From contig NC_133933.1 in the NCBI RefSeq assembly GCF_031877795.1, forward strand, positions 24,890,029 through 24,954,028: 64,000 bases of DNA. Direction: 5' to 3'. Positions 1 to 10,249 of the stretch are shown piece after piece. The number at the start of each line of letters is the position of its first letter. Position 1 is the stretch's first letter. The position numbers were made by a program, and so were the translations under genes. The notes below the pieces were generated by a model that saw nothing but the letters and a program-made list of their open reading frames with translations, did no database searches and was not told where the DNA came from. Source of the stretch: Strix aluco. Taxonomy: Eukaryota > Chordata > Aves > Strigiformes > Strigidae.

Positions 1-449
1 TGCTTATCTAATTTATTTATGTTCTTTTTAGAACAAGGCCACACGTCTGGTCCCAAGGCCGGACAGCAGGCTTCATGGCCTTGTTAACTTACCTCTATGC
101 CAAGAAGAAGAAAGATACATTCAGGATAGACATGTTTCCATTACATTCATCATCAGTCAGGAGTCTATGATATCTAAGCTACATCTTTCATTAATGACCA
201 TACACATATCGTTAATGACTACATACTAAGTTAGCAGCTTTGGCTCGGGGCCTGTTGTTCAGGCTTCAACACTTCAACACTGTAGCGCTTTTTACATCAG
301 GATAGGCGGTTTGTTATAACCTAGTACAATACCTACTAGCACAATGGTTATCAGGTACAAAATATACAGGATTCCTCTATAGGTCAACTCTGGCTTGGGC
401 CTATTGTCCAAGCCTTAGCACTTCAGCCCGGTGGTTAATGCTTTAAGGG
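1..449 (-). mobile_element. Part of the same LTR at the window start
   Basis: Identical to 12,342-12,790, the U3 side of the LTR at the unit junction. The other half would lie before base 1, which implies that a further unit, or at least this LTR, continues to the left of the window. Confidence 0.55.
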
Positions 450-734
450 CAGTTCAGCACGTTGGGAAAAGGGATGGAAGACCACTCTTGTGGACGCTGT
501 CTGGACTGGGCTAGGCTGGGGTTGGAGAGCCTGGGAGGGTCTCCGCGGTCCCAGCTTTCCCGCAGTGCTGACTGTGGTGGCTGCTGCCTGTTCTTTCCTG
601 CAGTGCTGACTGCACCCACCAGCTGAAAAAGCCCCTGGTAGAGGGGCGGGGAGAAGCTCTTCTCCAGAGATTTGCCAGAAACTCTCCAGAGCATCCCTTT
701 TCCCCCCATGAGGATGCTCTGTGTGACAAGGGAA
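450..734. other. Unrecognised stretch downstream of RhoGAP copy 1
   Basis: GC-rich sequence between the LTR and a CR1 end. It holds two copies of a 'gcagtgctgactg' motif near 552 and 601. Open frames here overlap each other on one strand and show no domain. Nothing else was recognised. The same stretch recurs at 12,791-13,075. Confidence 0.5.
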
Positions 735-862
735 GGTGCCCATTAGTCCACAGTCCTGAGCAATCCGGTCTAGGTGACCCTGCTTGAGCAGGCAGGTTGG
801 ACCAGAGGACCTCCACAGGTCCCTCCCAGCCTCAGCGGTTCTATGTGATGCTGTGCTTTGGT
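735..862 (+). repeat. CR1 LINE 3'-end fragment
   Basis: Contains the typical CR1 tail 'taggtgaccctgcttgagc' and 'ggttggacc', followed by a degenerate end. It also occurs in copy 2 and, in matching orientation relative to the gene, in the inverted relic near 25,812-25,960. It was therefore present before the oldest duplication visible here. Confidence 0.75.
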
Positions 863-1025
863 TTGACGCCTCAAGCACCTGAACTCAGCCCCGATGCCTG
901 CTGGAAAGGATTCTGGCGCAAGGGATGATCCCAAACTCTTCCACAAGGATGCGTGCGTCACAAAACAACTTCTACCTCGTCCAGAATATCGTATGGCACA
1001 CACATTCAGAAGAGACAAAATGTCC

Positions 1026-1031
1026 TTTTAT
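1026..1031 (-). promoter_or_regulatory. Poly(A) signal AATAAA of RhoGAP copy 1
   Basis: The minus strand has AATAAA followed 20-30 bases on by a GT-rich run (GAATGTGTGTG). The same hexamer stands in the matching place of the inverted relic (25,639-25,644). Its survival across that old duplication supports a transcript end near 1,000. Confidence 0.65.
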
Positions 1032-1454
1032 TGTGGACATTAACTGCAGGAGCCCAGGAGTCACAGGGCTTCAGGTGGCAACAGGAAATCAGCACCTACA
1101 ACGACAGAGCCAGAAAGCACTGGTAAAGCACAAAGGCAGGAACAGGCATGGCTTGGTTCCCCTTTCTTTGGGAAACAGGAATTGTTGATATCCCAGAAGA
1201 GAGCTACTGCTGGCATTGGCTCTGGGGTGGCTCTGGCCCCTTATCCCCATGGGTAATGCCCTTACAGACCTGCGCATATGCAGAGGTGCAGAGTGCCCCC
1301 GTGCCACACAGCAGGGCTCCCCTGGGGAGCTGCCACGGGGTTATTTCCAAACCCTGCATAGCACCATCCCCTCGCCGTCCCTTGCCAGAGAGTTGGACTG
1401 ACTTAGAGCAGTGTGGAGAGTTGGCAAAGATGGGCAGCAGAGCCTGGTACGTAC

Positions 1455-2368
1455 CTGGGGCTTCCTGATCTTTTGCACCTCCCTGCTTTTTTTGCAGTCC
1501 CCATCTTCTTCTTTCTTCTCTTCTTCGCCTGGTGGGGTTCCGTCTCTTCTGCCCAGGCCTCTTCTCTCTTTCTTTTCCTTTGGCTGGCGCTCTCCTGGCG
1601 GGAGCCTGCAAACCTTTCCATCCCACAGCATGATTAGATAGGTAAAGCCAGGATCAGTTGGAATCAGTTCTTGATTTAACCAAAGCTGACTCATTTTACC
1701 TTCTTTGCTCTGAGAGGCTCTTTGGTTCCTCTGTGCATCCCAGGGCCTCTACCGTGGTCTCGGGGGTGGTTGGAGACGGAGCAATGCGTGCCTAAAACAG
1801 AAAGGTCGTCATTAGCAGGTGGCAAGGGATGCCCTGAAGTAGTAAGCAACTGCTTGGCACGTTGCTGCCTTAGCTCTACAGAGGAGATCCCTTTGGCCGG
1901 TTTGCATTAGCCCTTTCTCCCAAGGATCTCACTCTGGAACACAGGGTTCACGTGGGGGTGTGACAGTTCATTTGTGGGGCCATTCAGCAGAGAGCCTGCG
2001 ATCCCCTGCCGGGCAAGAGAAGGCTGGCCCACTTCCTTCTGCCAGAATTTCTTCCGCCCTCCCAAGTTTTACTTACAGCGTGTTATTCCGGGGTGGGGGG
2101 AAATAAAATGCAAAGCCACAAGAGATCGAATGCCAGGAAGAGGCACAGCAGCTGCTTGGACCCAACAGGAACTACCCTCCTACCTAAGACACATTGTCGC
2201 AGCGCTCGTGGAGCTGCCATACCTCCGCCGATTCTGCTCCCACCACCGCATCTCCCCCTGCTGCTCTCTGGAGGATGAGCAGAGAGGCTGGTGCATCCAG
2301 GAAGGCTTTTGCCTGGTGCTCCACGTCTGCTTCGCCTGCCGGGCCATGCTCCTTTCCCAAAGGCAGCT
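1455..2368 (-). CDS. C-terminal tail exons of RhoGAP copy 1
   Basis: Exon 2223-2368 (acceptor GCTTTCCAG, donor GTATGG) encodes [19 protein letters not shown] and onward to GAESAE. Exon 1700-1791 (acceptor CTGTTTTAG, donor GTAAAA) gives [19 protein letters not shown]. Exon 1455-1605 (acceptor GGTTTGCAG, donor GTACGT) is rich in Lys, Arg and Glu. Phases agree through all three. The donor of the first and both borders of the third are recognisable in the old relic at 24.2-25.2 kb, which supports their use. If the GTATGG donor were skipped, the frame would stop at 2,184. After 1,455 the end is unresolved: either read-through to a stop at 1,341, or a last exon from 1,095. Confidence 0.65.
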
Positions 2369-5300
2369 CTGGAAAGCAAAAGCGTGTGCAGCAAAGTGAC
2401 TTGTTGGAAGTGGACAACAGCTAAAGCAAAACCCACACCAAGCCCTACCCCCGCTGTCTGCTCAGGCTGTGACAGCCCTCAGTCCCTCCTCCTACCTGTG
2501 CATCTGCCCATGGGCTCTGGTGACATCTGGACAGCCATCTCCTCCCCCAGGATGTCACTGCCGTTCTCAATGAGAAATTCCACCAGCAGCTTCACCTGCA
2601 CACATCAAAGCCTTGGTTTCAGCGCAGGTGTCTGAAAATGTGCCAAGCAGCCTTTCCTGCTCCTGACCCTTGCTTCTGCACAGAAGGCTGTGGCTGTGGG
2701 GCTGCTCTTCCAGGCAGCCACTCCACCATCATTTACTCAAGAGAGGAGCAAGCTCTGACAGTCCAGGCAGGCTGCAGGCAGCCGGTCAATACAGCGTACC
2801 TTCTCGGTCACCTCCAGCATGGCCTCGAGCGGGAGCAGGTCCTCGTCGGGTGGGCCCAGCAGGTTTGGCCCCAGGCAGATGGCCAGGTTGCTGGCGGTCA
2901 TTCTGCTGGTGGACACGTGGTGGCCAATGCTCTGCAGCAGCGAGATCAGGCGCTGGAGGAGGAGGAGATGGGCTGCAGGCAACTTCTCGGCCACCCTGAG
3001 GGAGCAGGAACACAACGTTATGGAAGCAGATGCTGCCCACAGCTGCCCCTGAAGCTTGCACAAGGGCAGGTGGGAGCCAGTGTCTGTGTTGTGCCACTTT
3101 CCAGGTGCTCTCAGGCAGTGATCAGGGCTCCTGTGCTTCAGGAAGAAAACACACTGCTGCTTCCCAGCTCCTGGTTTCACCCAAGCCCACGCAAGGGAAG
3201 GCTCCCTGCCCACGCCCTTTCCCCCGAAATGCAACCCCAGCCCAGCAAATGCGAGCTGCCAGAAAGTGCAACCTGCTAAGGAGCCCGTCCCTTTTCAGGC
3301 AAGTCCCAGGACTCTGCCACTCCCTACTCAACAGGCAGGCTGCTGGCCACACTCACACTTTCAGCGCTTCCACCCTGGCCTCCTTGCTTGGCCTCTCCAT
3401 GGCCTGCATCCAGTCCTCGTAGAGGCCGACAACGAGCAGCTTGCCTGGGATGCTGCGGAGAAAGTCCTGCAAGGCCAAGGGCTTCAGGTGAGCCTTTGAA
3501 GGTTCCAGGCCAGCCAGGAGCTCTTCCAGCTGCAGGGCAGAAGCGCTCACCTTCAGGACGGCAGCCAGCAGGATGACAGGCTGGTTTGCCAGGTCCACAT
3601 CTGCGCCGCGGTCGAGGTCCTCCTTCAGCTTCTGGAGCGCCGTCCCCCTGTCGGATCTGCGGAAGATCCCCTCCGTCGACGGTCCTCGCTGGTGCAGGAT
3701 GTCCACGAGCTCCTGCGGGAGACGCAGGAGAACAGCTGCTTGGCTGAAGAAACAAGTGACGGCAGAGGCCAGAGCTCTGCCCCAGGCTGGGCTCCGCCCC
3801 CCCCGCAAAGGGTCTGGCGCCAGAAGCGGTGGCCGTGGGTGAAAAGCCCCGTGCCCCAGCCACCCCCGCAGCCGCTGGGGACAGTGGCTCTGGAGCAGCC
3901 GCAGGGAGGGCTGGGGCTTCCCTGTCCAGGCTGGCCTACCTGGATGGGCCGGGGCAGCGTGCCGGCCTCCCCGCAGAGCGCTGCCAGGGGCTGCCCAAAG
4001 AGCGCCCTGCTGCAGTCGGAGCCCGCCTGCCCTGGCGCCGGGGCAGCGGACGGGCTCCGCCGCAGCGCAAACGGCCAGGGCAGCCCCCTCCTCTTCCTGC
4101 TGGTGCGGCCGCCGCTCCCTCCCGCTGCAAAGGGAAAGAGAGCAAGAGCCCGTCAGTGGGAACCGCCAGGCCAGCGCTCCCGGAGCCTGCCCTGCCCTGC
4201 CCTGCCCTGCCTGCAGCGCGGTGCTGAGCCGTGCGGCGGGACGGGACGGGACGGGCAGGGAGCCGGCAGCTGGAACCAGGGCTCTGGCTCAGCGGCTCCG
4301 GCTCGCAGTCTCCTGAGAACCGGCGGCACAGCGGGACAGCCCCGCCCAGCCCTCGCCCTGCCCTCCCCCAGGCCGCGAGCCGCAGCAGAGGGAGGCTCCC
4401 TGTCCCGCAGAATCACGTCCGGCGGCCGCTGCCCAGCGGGTGTCCTTGCTCGTCCGGGTGACATCCGTCCTCCCTTGGGGTGCCCAACCTGCGGGGTGAC
4501 ACTCAGGGAACAAGGGAGCACGGCTCCTCCCGGCTCTGGCCGCGGAGCAGGGACCCATCTGCCCGGCTCTGGGGACAGAGCTCAGGCAGGCAGCACCTCG
4601 AGTGCTCAGCACTGTCGAAGGGTCCCGAGCGCTCAGCTCTCTCCTGCTGCAGCGTGATGCGCACCGATTTCCTCTGGCCAAAGGGCAGCAGCAACAGCAT
4701 CCTCAGTTGTGCAGACGTGCCGGTCCAGGAGAAAAGAAGGCCCTCCCTGCCCTTCGTCCCCAAACTCACCTGGTGAGCGGCAAAGTCCGCCTTCATTGGT
4801 AGGTGGGGCTGTTGGATGCCCTTGCTTGGGATCAGCCTGCAAGAACCAGGACCCTCTGCCCTCCTGGGCTCTCTGCCTCACGCGGCAGGTTTCCTCCCAG
4901 CACCACCAGCGGGGACATGCGGCGTTCCTGGTGGCTCCCCAACGCTCTTTGCACCCGGGGTGGCACCGCAGGACCCTCCCTCCCCCCTGCACAGGCTCAC
5001 CCCACTCGCCGCACAGCCCTGGCACCCCGGCACAGCCAGAGGCGGGTGAAAGGCAGCCGTTCTCACCTCTGCCTGGTCCTCCAGCAGCCTCTCCAGGCTC
5101 TTCTTGGCGCTGAATGTCTTCCACTGGGCAGGAGAGAAAGAGTGGAAGGAGGTGAGCAGCGACGCCTCTGCTGCTCGGCTGGAGGGCCAGCGCTCGGGGA
5201 CAGCGGCCAGACGAGAGAGACACTTACGGCGTGGCGTCGGCTCAGCTCCTTCTGCAGGAGTTTGATGGACGGGATGTTGGTTACTCGGGCTCCCGTGGCT

Positions 5301-8300
5301 CCTTCGGGTGTCCTGTCACCGGGAAAGGACAGGGAGAGAGCTGGCTGAGCCCCAAGCCACCTCTTCTCCCTTGTCAGGCAGCTCTGCCTGAGAGCTGCCC
5401 GCAGCCACAGCGGCAGCTCTCCCCATCTGGGGAGCTGTGTTCCCCCATCCGGCCACGCCTGAAGCACCCCCCTAGCTTACCCCAGCAGCTTGCCCAGCCA
5501 CAGCTGCTTCAGTGCCCGGGAGCTGCAGAAAGAGAGGAGAACCAGCGTCAGGCCCCGCTGCCCCCCAGCCCCTGGGCCCCTGCACAGCCTTGCCCCTTGG
5601 GAAGGGCTGAGGGGCAGCACGAGGCCCCGTGGGGCAGGACAGGGGTGCTGCCCAAGCCCTGGCTCCCTGTGTCCTGCCAGAGCAGCTGCCCCTGCCCTTG
5701 CCTTCTGGGGACCAAAAGGTGACCAGGGGATGCAGGATGTGGAAACGCACCCCCATCCCTCCCTGCCGGCGTGCAGCCCGCTCCCTGTCCAGGCTCTGCA
5801 CGGAGGGCAGAGGCCATTCACAGGGTGGCGTGGGCACGGTTGGGACCCTCTCCTGCCCGGCTGTGGGACGTGGCACCATGACTCACCCGAAAGTGGCAAC
5901 ACAGGTGCCGCTGGGCCAGATGAAGATGATGGAGGTCCTGTCGTCGTCGCTGCCTTCCTCCTCCTCTTCCTCTTTGACGTCCCCCGCCGCCTCCTTCCCG
6001 CTGCTCAGCACCCACAGCTGGTCCAGGGCCAGGCGGAGCTGTGGGCGCAGGGTGGTGCCACGTCTGCGGAGAAGAGAGACAGGCAGTGAGCTGGAGGTGG
6101 CCGCCTTGGGGTGCCCCCGGGCAGAGCCCTGCCCCCCACCTGCCCCTGTGTGGTGGTTTAGGCCCTGCCGGGACCCGAGAGGACATTGCCACTGCCCCTC
6201 CCCTACCCTCCGACCGGAACGGGGCAGGGAGTGAAATACAAACCCCGGGGCTGAGATAAGGAGAGGTTTAATACAGCAGTGCAACAGCAACAAACCGAAC
6301 AACAAGAACGATAACAATAGCAATAACAGTAATAACAATAAACAGAACAAGGGATATACAGATACAGCAGCGAGGAGAGCGACCCCACACCACGCGTTTA
6401 CCGACTGAGTAATCCCACACCACTGAGGGATCTTCTGAGAGGCCGGGTAAGGGAGACAATTGCTCAACCTCCTCCAGGGCAGCTATACCAAAGGCCCACC
6501 AGTACTCTCTTGGGTCTTTAAAGTACCCTCTCCTCAGGTAATCTGTACCTAGGATGCACGGGGCATCTGGGCCAGTCACAATGGGGTGCTTATGCCAGTC
6601 CTTCCCAGTTAAGCTTACTTCAGCTTCTAATAGGGTCAGCTGTTGGGATCCCCCTGTCACTCCGGAGATGCAGATGGGTTCAACCCCACTGTAGTTTGAT
6701 GGCATCAGGGTGCACTGTGCGCCAGTATCTACCAAGGCCTTATATGCTTGTACGTCTGATGTGCCAGGCCATCGGATCCACACCGTCCAGTAAATCCGAT
6801 TATCCCTTTCCTCCACCTGGCTGGAGGCAGGGCCCCTCTAATCCTGCTCACCATCACTCACTTGTTCTAAGAGTGACTCCTGCAAGAATGACTCACTTGT
6901 CCCCTCAAGAAGGTCAAGCATAACGTTGGCCATTCTATTCTGTCTGGGGGATTTCCGACTGGACACTGGAGCTGCGTCTCTCTTGGAAGACTCCCCTTTC
7001 ATGGTGGCTTTCCCTTTCAGGTGCTGTACTTGTGCAGCTAGGGCGGGAGTGGGCTGTCCATCCCACCTCCTCACGTTTTCTCCATGGTCGCGGAGGAAGA
7101 ATCACAGGGTACCCCGTGCTGTGTCCCTTCCACTGCCCTTCTCTTGGGTGGGGAAGTGCCTGCTTCTAATGGCTGAGACATCGGCCCGTGCAGGTGGAAT
7201 GTAGGACGTGTCCTCTTCCACTTTCTGGAGCCTCTGAGGCAGTTCCCTTACAGCTGAAACCCAGGCATGTTGGGAGGAAGGGAGATTTCCCTCATATTGC
7301 CGGAGCTGGCCAGCCACTTCGTCCACTGTCTGAGTGTGGGTGTCTCGCCACCAGGACGCTACTGCCAGTGCTTTGGAATGTGCCTCTGGTGCACTTTGCA
7401 GGAACTTCTGCCACATCAGCTGTGTGCAAGGGACCTGATCTGGATCCATGGGCCATCACTGAGATCACCATAAACCATGTCAAACACAGCCAATTCCCTG
7501 AGGTTCTGAATGCCTTTCTCCGTGTTGGTCCACTTGCCTAACCGACATAGAACATCATCCTTGTAGGGGCACCTCTCCCTTACACTGAGCAGGAGTCGCC
7601 TCCAAAGGCTGAGGGTTTGAGCCTGTTTCCCTATGGCCTTGTCAATACCAGCCTCCCTGGCTAAAGATCCCAGCTGCTTGGCCTCTCTCCCCTCCAATTC
7701 CAAAACACCAGCTCCACTATCCCAGCATCGGAGCAGCCAGGTGCAAATTTGCTCGCCTGGAAGGCGTCTGAAATCCTTCCGCATATCTCGCAACTCACTG
7801 AGGGATAGAGATCGGATGGTTACCTCCGGCTCTTCCTCCTGCTCTCGTGATGGGCCTGGTTCATCATCACCCTGTGCACTGCGAGGGGATTTTTTGGTAT
7901 ATTTGGTTTTCCGTGTCGGGGCGACTCATACTGGCACTGCCTGTCCCCCTGGCCCAGCTGCTGTGCTGGTGGAGGCGACTGGTACTGGCACTGCCTGTCC
8001 CCCTGGCCCAGCTGCTGTACCAGCAGGTTCACTTTCAGATCCTGCAGCCCTTTCTCCCCCTTGAGGGCAGTGATCAGTGTTAAAGATGACACGGTAGGCA
8101 TGGGCAAGCCCCCAGCACATCGCAACGAGTTGTGTCTCCCGGGGTTTGTCACATTGGCAACACACCTTTTCCAAACACTCCACCAGTTTATCAGGACTCT
8201 GCACTTGTTTGGGAGCGAGATCCCAAAGCACTGGGGGTGACCACTGACTCAGGCACTTGCCCATCTTTTCCCACACACCTTGCCATTTATAACTATCTGC

Positions 8301-9554
8301 CCTCGGGGCAGGTTTCCGGGTGGTGCCATTATTGGAGAAGTACCGCATGGCCCAAAACAAGATCTGGCAGACATTCAGAAAGCGCTGTGCCGCAAACACA
8401 CTGGCCTGGGTGCTCCAAGGATAGCTAAAACTCTCAAAAACCGAGAGCATCTCTTCCCCTGGCTCACCCACAGAGGCGGTGAGACCCCTAACGAAAGCCC
8501 AGGCAGCAAACAGCTACCGGTTCACCCGCACAAGCAGTGATGCAAGCACATTATAAGCAGTCAGTAGCCAGTATAGCAAAATAAAACCCTTGACACATTT
8601 TCCACCGATAACAAACGCCAGCACTGGGAACACACAGGGGATATAAGGATTAATCCAGCCCCACCACGCAAGCAAGTTGGCCAGCACTGCAAATGTTCCT
8701 TATCAAACAAATACGAATAAAACCAGAAAAATGGCACCTAACAGATGGCTCTAACACACCTTCTCCTTGTGTCCTTATCTCAACCCTCTCGTGCCACACG
8801 TTGGGCACCAAAAAGGCTGTGGTGGTTTAGGCCCCGCCGGGACCCGAGACCACGCTGCCGCTGCCCCTCCCCCACCCTCCGACCGGAACGGGGCAGGGAG
8901 TGAAATACAGACCCCGGGGCTGAGATAAGGAGAGGTTTGATACAACAGTGCAACAGCAACAAACCGAACAACAAGAACGATAGCAATAGCAATAACAGTA
9001 ATAACAATAAACAGAACAAGGGATATACAGATACAGCAGTGAGGGAAGCGACCCCACCCCACGCGTTTACCAATCTTCCCGCGCTTGGGCGCCCGGACCT
9101 GACGTCAGCATGGTATTGAATAACCCGGCTAGAGCTCCCTCCCCACTGCTGGGGAAACTTAACCCTATCCTGGCTAAACCAGGACACCTTGGGATGGACA
9201 TTGGTGCATCCAGCACCAAGGCCCCAGGGCCTGGGGCTGGTGCCAGAGTGTCCCTGGCCTGGTGGCAGGGCCAGGGATGGGGGAAAGGCAGTGGGGCTCT
9301 GAGGGTCTTACCGCAACTTGGCGATGACCAGTTCCTCCTGGAGGAGGAGAAGGCGCCTCTCGCTCCTCCTGTGGCCCCGGGTCAGCCACACGTCTGTGCT
9401 CAGCACCGCCTCGGCGTCGGTGAGAGCCTCCCTGCGGAGCAGAGAGCGGCGGGCATGAGAAAGGCTGCAGCTGCGAGGCCCGGCCGTGCCCACCCATCCC
9501 TGAGCCGCAGGGGGGATCCTACCTGGAGTGCCAGCAGCAGTTGGCCTGGCCCAT
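1455..9554 (-). CDS. TAGAP/ARHGAP20-like Rho GTPase-activating protein, copy 1
   Basis: Model exons on the minus strand, 5' to 3': 9523-9554, 9312-9431, 5887-6063, 5481-5522, 5228-5312, 5067-5123, an unresolved part within 4,600-4,810, 3940-4124, 3551-3712, 3357-3466, 2800-2995, 2496-2595, 2223-2368, 1700-1791, 1455-1605, and perhaps a last exon from 1095. Every placed junction has AG/GT ends, and phases agree throughout except across the unresolved part. The product, about 550 residues or more, starts MGQANCC, then has a PH-like domain with an acidic loop (about residues 15-122), an RA-like stretch, a complete RhoGAP domain, and a Lys/Glu-rich tail. The RhoGAP part shares with TAGAP a WPF..RR lead-in, [24 protein letters not shown] and [10 protein letters not shown]. 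The family stimulates GTP hydrolysis by Rho-type GTPases; which GTPase is unknown here. The N-terminal PH domain is more like ARHGAP20. Assignment to the family is firm; orthology is not. Confidence 0.88.
2496..4124 (-). CDS. RhoGAP-domain exons of copy 1 (five exons)
   Basis: Exons 3940-4124, 3551-3712, 3357-3466, 2800-2995 and 2496-2595 encode the catalytic domain. The first gives [14 protein letters not shown] and [10 protein letters not shown] before TLPRPIQ. The second gives [19 protein letters not shown], with the arginine finger in GIFRR, and ends AAVLK. The third begins [11 protein letters not shown] and holds LYEDWM. The fourth gives [17 protein letters not shown] and [12 protein letters not shown], whose Asn is the conserved second catalytic-site residue of the family. 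The fifth gives [11 protein letters not shown]. All phases agree and no stop or missing key residue was seen, so the domain looks able to work. Confidence 0.93.
4600..4810 (-). CDS. Unresolved exon(s) of RhoGAP copy 1
   Basis: The exon ending at 5,067 finishes in phase 0, while the exon starting at 4,124 needs one base from before, so coding length between them must leave remainder one on division by three. The best candidate starts at 4,808 after CAACAG, encodes [13 protein letters not shown] and meets a GTGAGT donor at 4,769. An open frame continues beyond it with [19 protein letters not shown] competing frame reads [20 protein letters not shown], which resembles the helix edge of an RA domain. 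The choice could not be settled by eye. Confidence 0.35.
5887..6063 (-). CDS. Exon 3 of RhoGAP copy 1, PH-like domain core
   Basis: The exon lies between acceptor CTCCGCAG and donor GTGAGT. It encodes [20 protein letters not shown], then an acidic loop ([13 protein letters not shown]), then [13 protein letters not shown]. The motif order matches the PH domain of ARHGAP20-like proteins, where the last strand reads CVATF. Exon 4 (5481-5522) adds the closing helix with [11 protein letters not shown]. The acidic insert sits in a strand-connecting loop and may be a lineage-specific expansion. Confidence 0.88.
6149..9186 (-). mobile_element. ERVL-type endogenous retrovirus fossil in intron 2, copy 1
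   Basis: Minus-strand element. The LTR at its 5' end covers 8818-9186 (sense ends TGTCCTGG and CACCACA), and a matching LTR-type repeat lies at 6149 to about 6405. A primer-site-like stretch (TGGTGCCCAACGTG) follows the 5' LTR. Between the LTRs are gag-like parts (about 6,840-8,470, including a matrix/capsid region and a short internal tandem repeat near 7,920-8,030) and a protease-like part (about 6,430-6,815, with the LVDTGAQ active-site motif). Polymerase and envelope parts are not seen. It is broken, with several breaks. The two LTRs differ at about 15 of 257 aligned bases, roughly 6%, so the insertion is some millions of years old and clearly older than the tandem duplication. It lies in the same direction as the host gene. 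Confidence 0.9.
9312..9431 (-). CDS. Exon 2 of RhoGAP copy 1, start of PH-like domain
   Basis: The exon lies between acceptor CTCCGCAG and donor GTAAGA. It encodes a segment containing [18 protein letters not shown] and EELVIAKLR. This is the first beta hairpin of the ARHGAP20-type PH domain (pattern: ligand strand, charged loop, hydrophobic 'LxLF/LxxxLVIAK'). It ends in phase 2 and joins the next exon through an Arg codon. Confidence 0.85.
9523..9554 (-). CDS. Exon 1 of RhoGAP copy 1, possible lipid-anchor start
   Basis: The minus strand reads ATG then GQANCCWHS and ends TCCAG followed by the donor GTAGGA. Its two left-over bases (AG) join the single leading G of the next exon to give Arg, so phase supports the start. 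Gly at position 2 and the Cys pair at 6-7 resemble N-myristoylation plus palmitoylation signals seen on Src-family kinases and G-alpha subunits. Modification is inferred. A promoter-like cluster lies about 180-230 bases upstream. Confidence 0.75.
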
Positions 9555-9737
9555 CCTGCCCGGGACAGGAGGACCCTCGCTCTGCACCGCTCTGGGATGC
9601 GGCCCAGCCGGCGACAGCGAGGATGGCAAGTGAGGTGCAGGTGCCGGGGAGTGCTGCTCGGCCAGAGCCTGCCTCCTGCCGGCGCTGCTCGGTGCCAGCA
9701 GAGCCCCCTGCTGCCGGCTCTGGTGGCTGCTGGCTCC

Positions 9738-9780
9738 AAAATGGCCGCCGCTGGGAGGCCAACGGAAAGTGGGCGGGGCC
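9738..9780 (-). promoter_or_regulatory. Promoter-like cluster of RhoGAP copy 1
   Basis: The block reads AAAATGGCCGCC (9,738-9,749, close to a YY1 site) and, 20 bases on, TGGGCGGGGC (9,770-9,779, a GC box for Sp-type factors). It lies about 180-230 bases upstream of the proposed ATG on the minus strand, in GC-rich DNA without a TATA box. The pair is typical of TATA-less, YY1/Sp1-type promoters. Transcription start is inferred, not seen. Confidence 0.5.
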
Positions 9781-10249
9781 TCGTGCCGGGGGTGCTCTCC
9801 AGCGTGGCCCTGGCTGTCTTGCGCTGGGGAGCCCAGAGCAGGACAGAGCAGAGGGGAAGCACCCCCTCCCTCCGCCTGCTGCCAGTGGTTTGCCTGCTGC
9901 AGCCCGGGATGCACTTAGCCCCCGTTGCCCCAGGGGTACTTTGCTGGCTCCAAGTTGCTCAACTTCGGGTCCACCATGACCCCAGGGCTCTGCACAGCTG
10001 CTTGCCAGCTGGGTCTCCCCCAGCACATACGGCTCCAAAGGCTTCTTCCTGCCCAGGTCCAGCACTTTGCTCTTCCCTCTTCCCCTTCTTCAACGACAGC
10101 AGGCACCTGGCAGCCCCTTTCTCCAGCCTGTCAAGGGCCCTCTGCTTGGCAACACAACTCCCGGCTGCAGGAGCCTCTCCTCCCGGTCGTGTGCCTTCTG
10201 CAAGCTGTCTGAGGGTGCGCTCTGCCCCGTCATCCGCATCACTGAATGT

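Noticed and set aside
2184-2417. Tail exon of the RhoGAP gene read through to a stop at 2,184
   Set aside because: A donor (GTATGG) at 2,222 lies inside it, is kept as GTATGT in the relic, and leads in phase into further exons, so the stop is probably in the intron. Not excluded as an alternative end.
5883-6467. Hydrophobic Leu-rich frame resembling a membrane protein
   Set aside because: It comes from a CAA/TAA-rich simple-sequence part of the ERVL LTR read in reverse. The same stretch in a neighbouring frame gives a Tyr/Cys-rich run. Not a gene.
6144-9191. Target-site duplication around the ERVL fossil
   Set aside because: The bases next to the two LTR ends do not match (gcccc and ccttg), so no duplication is claimed.
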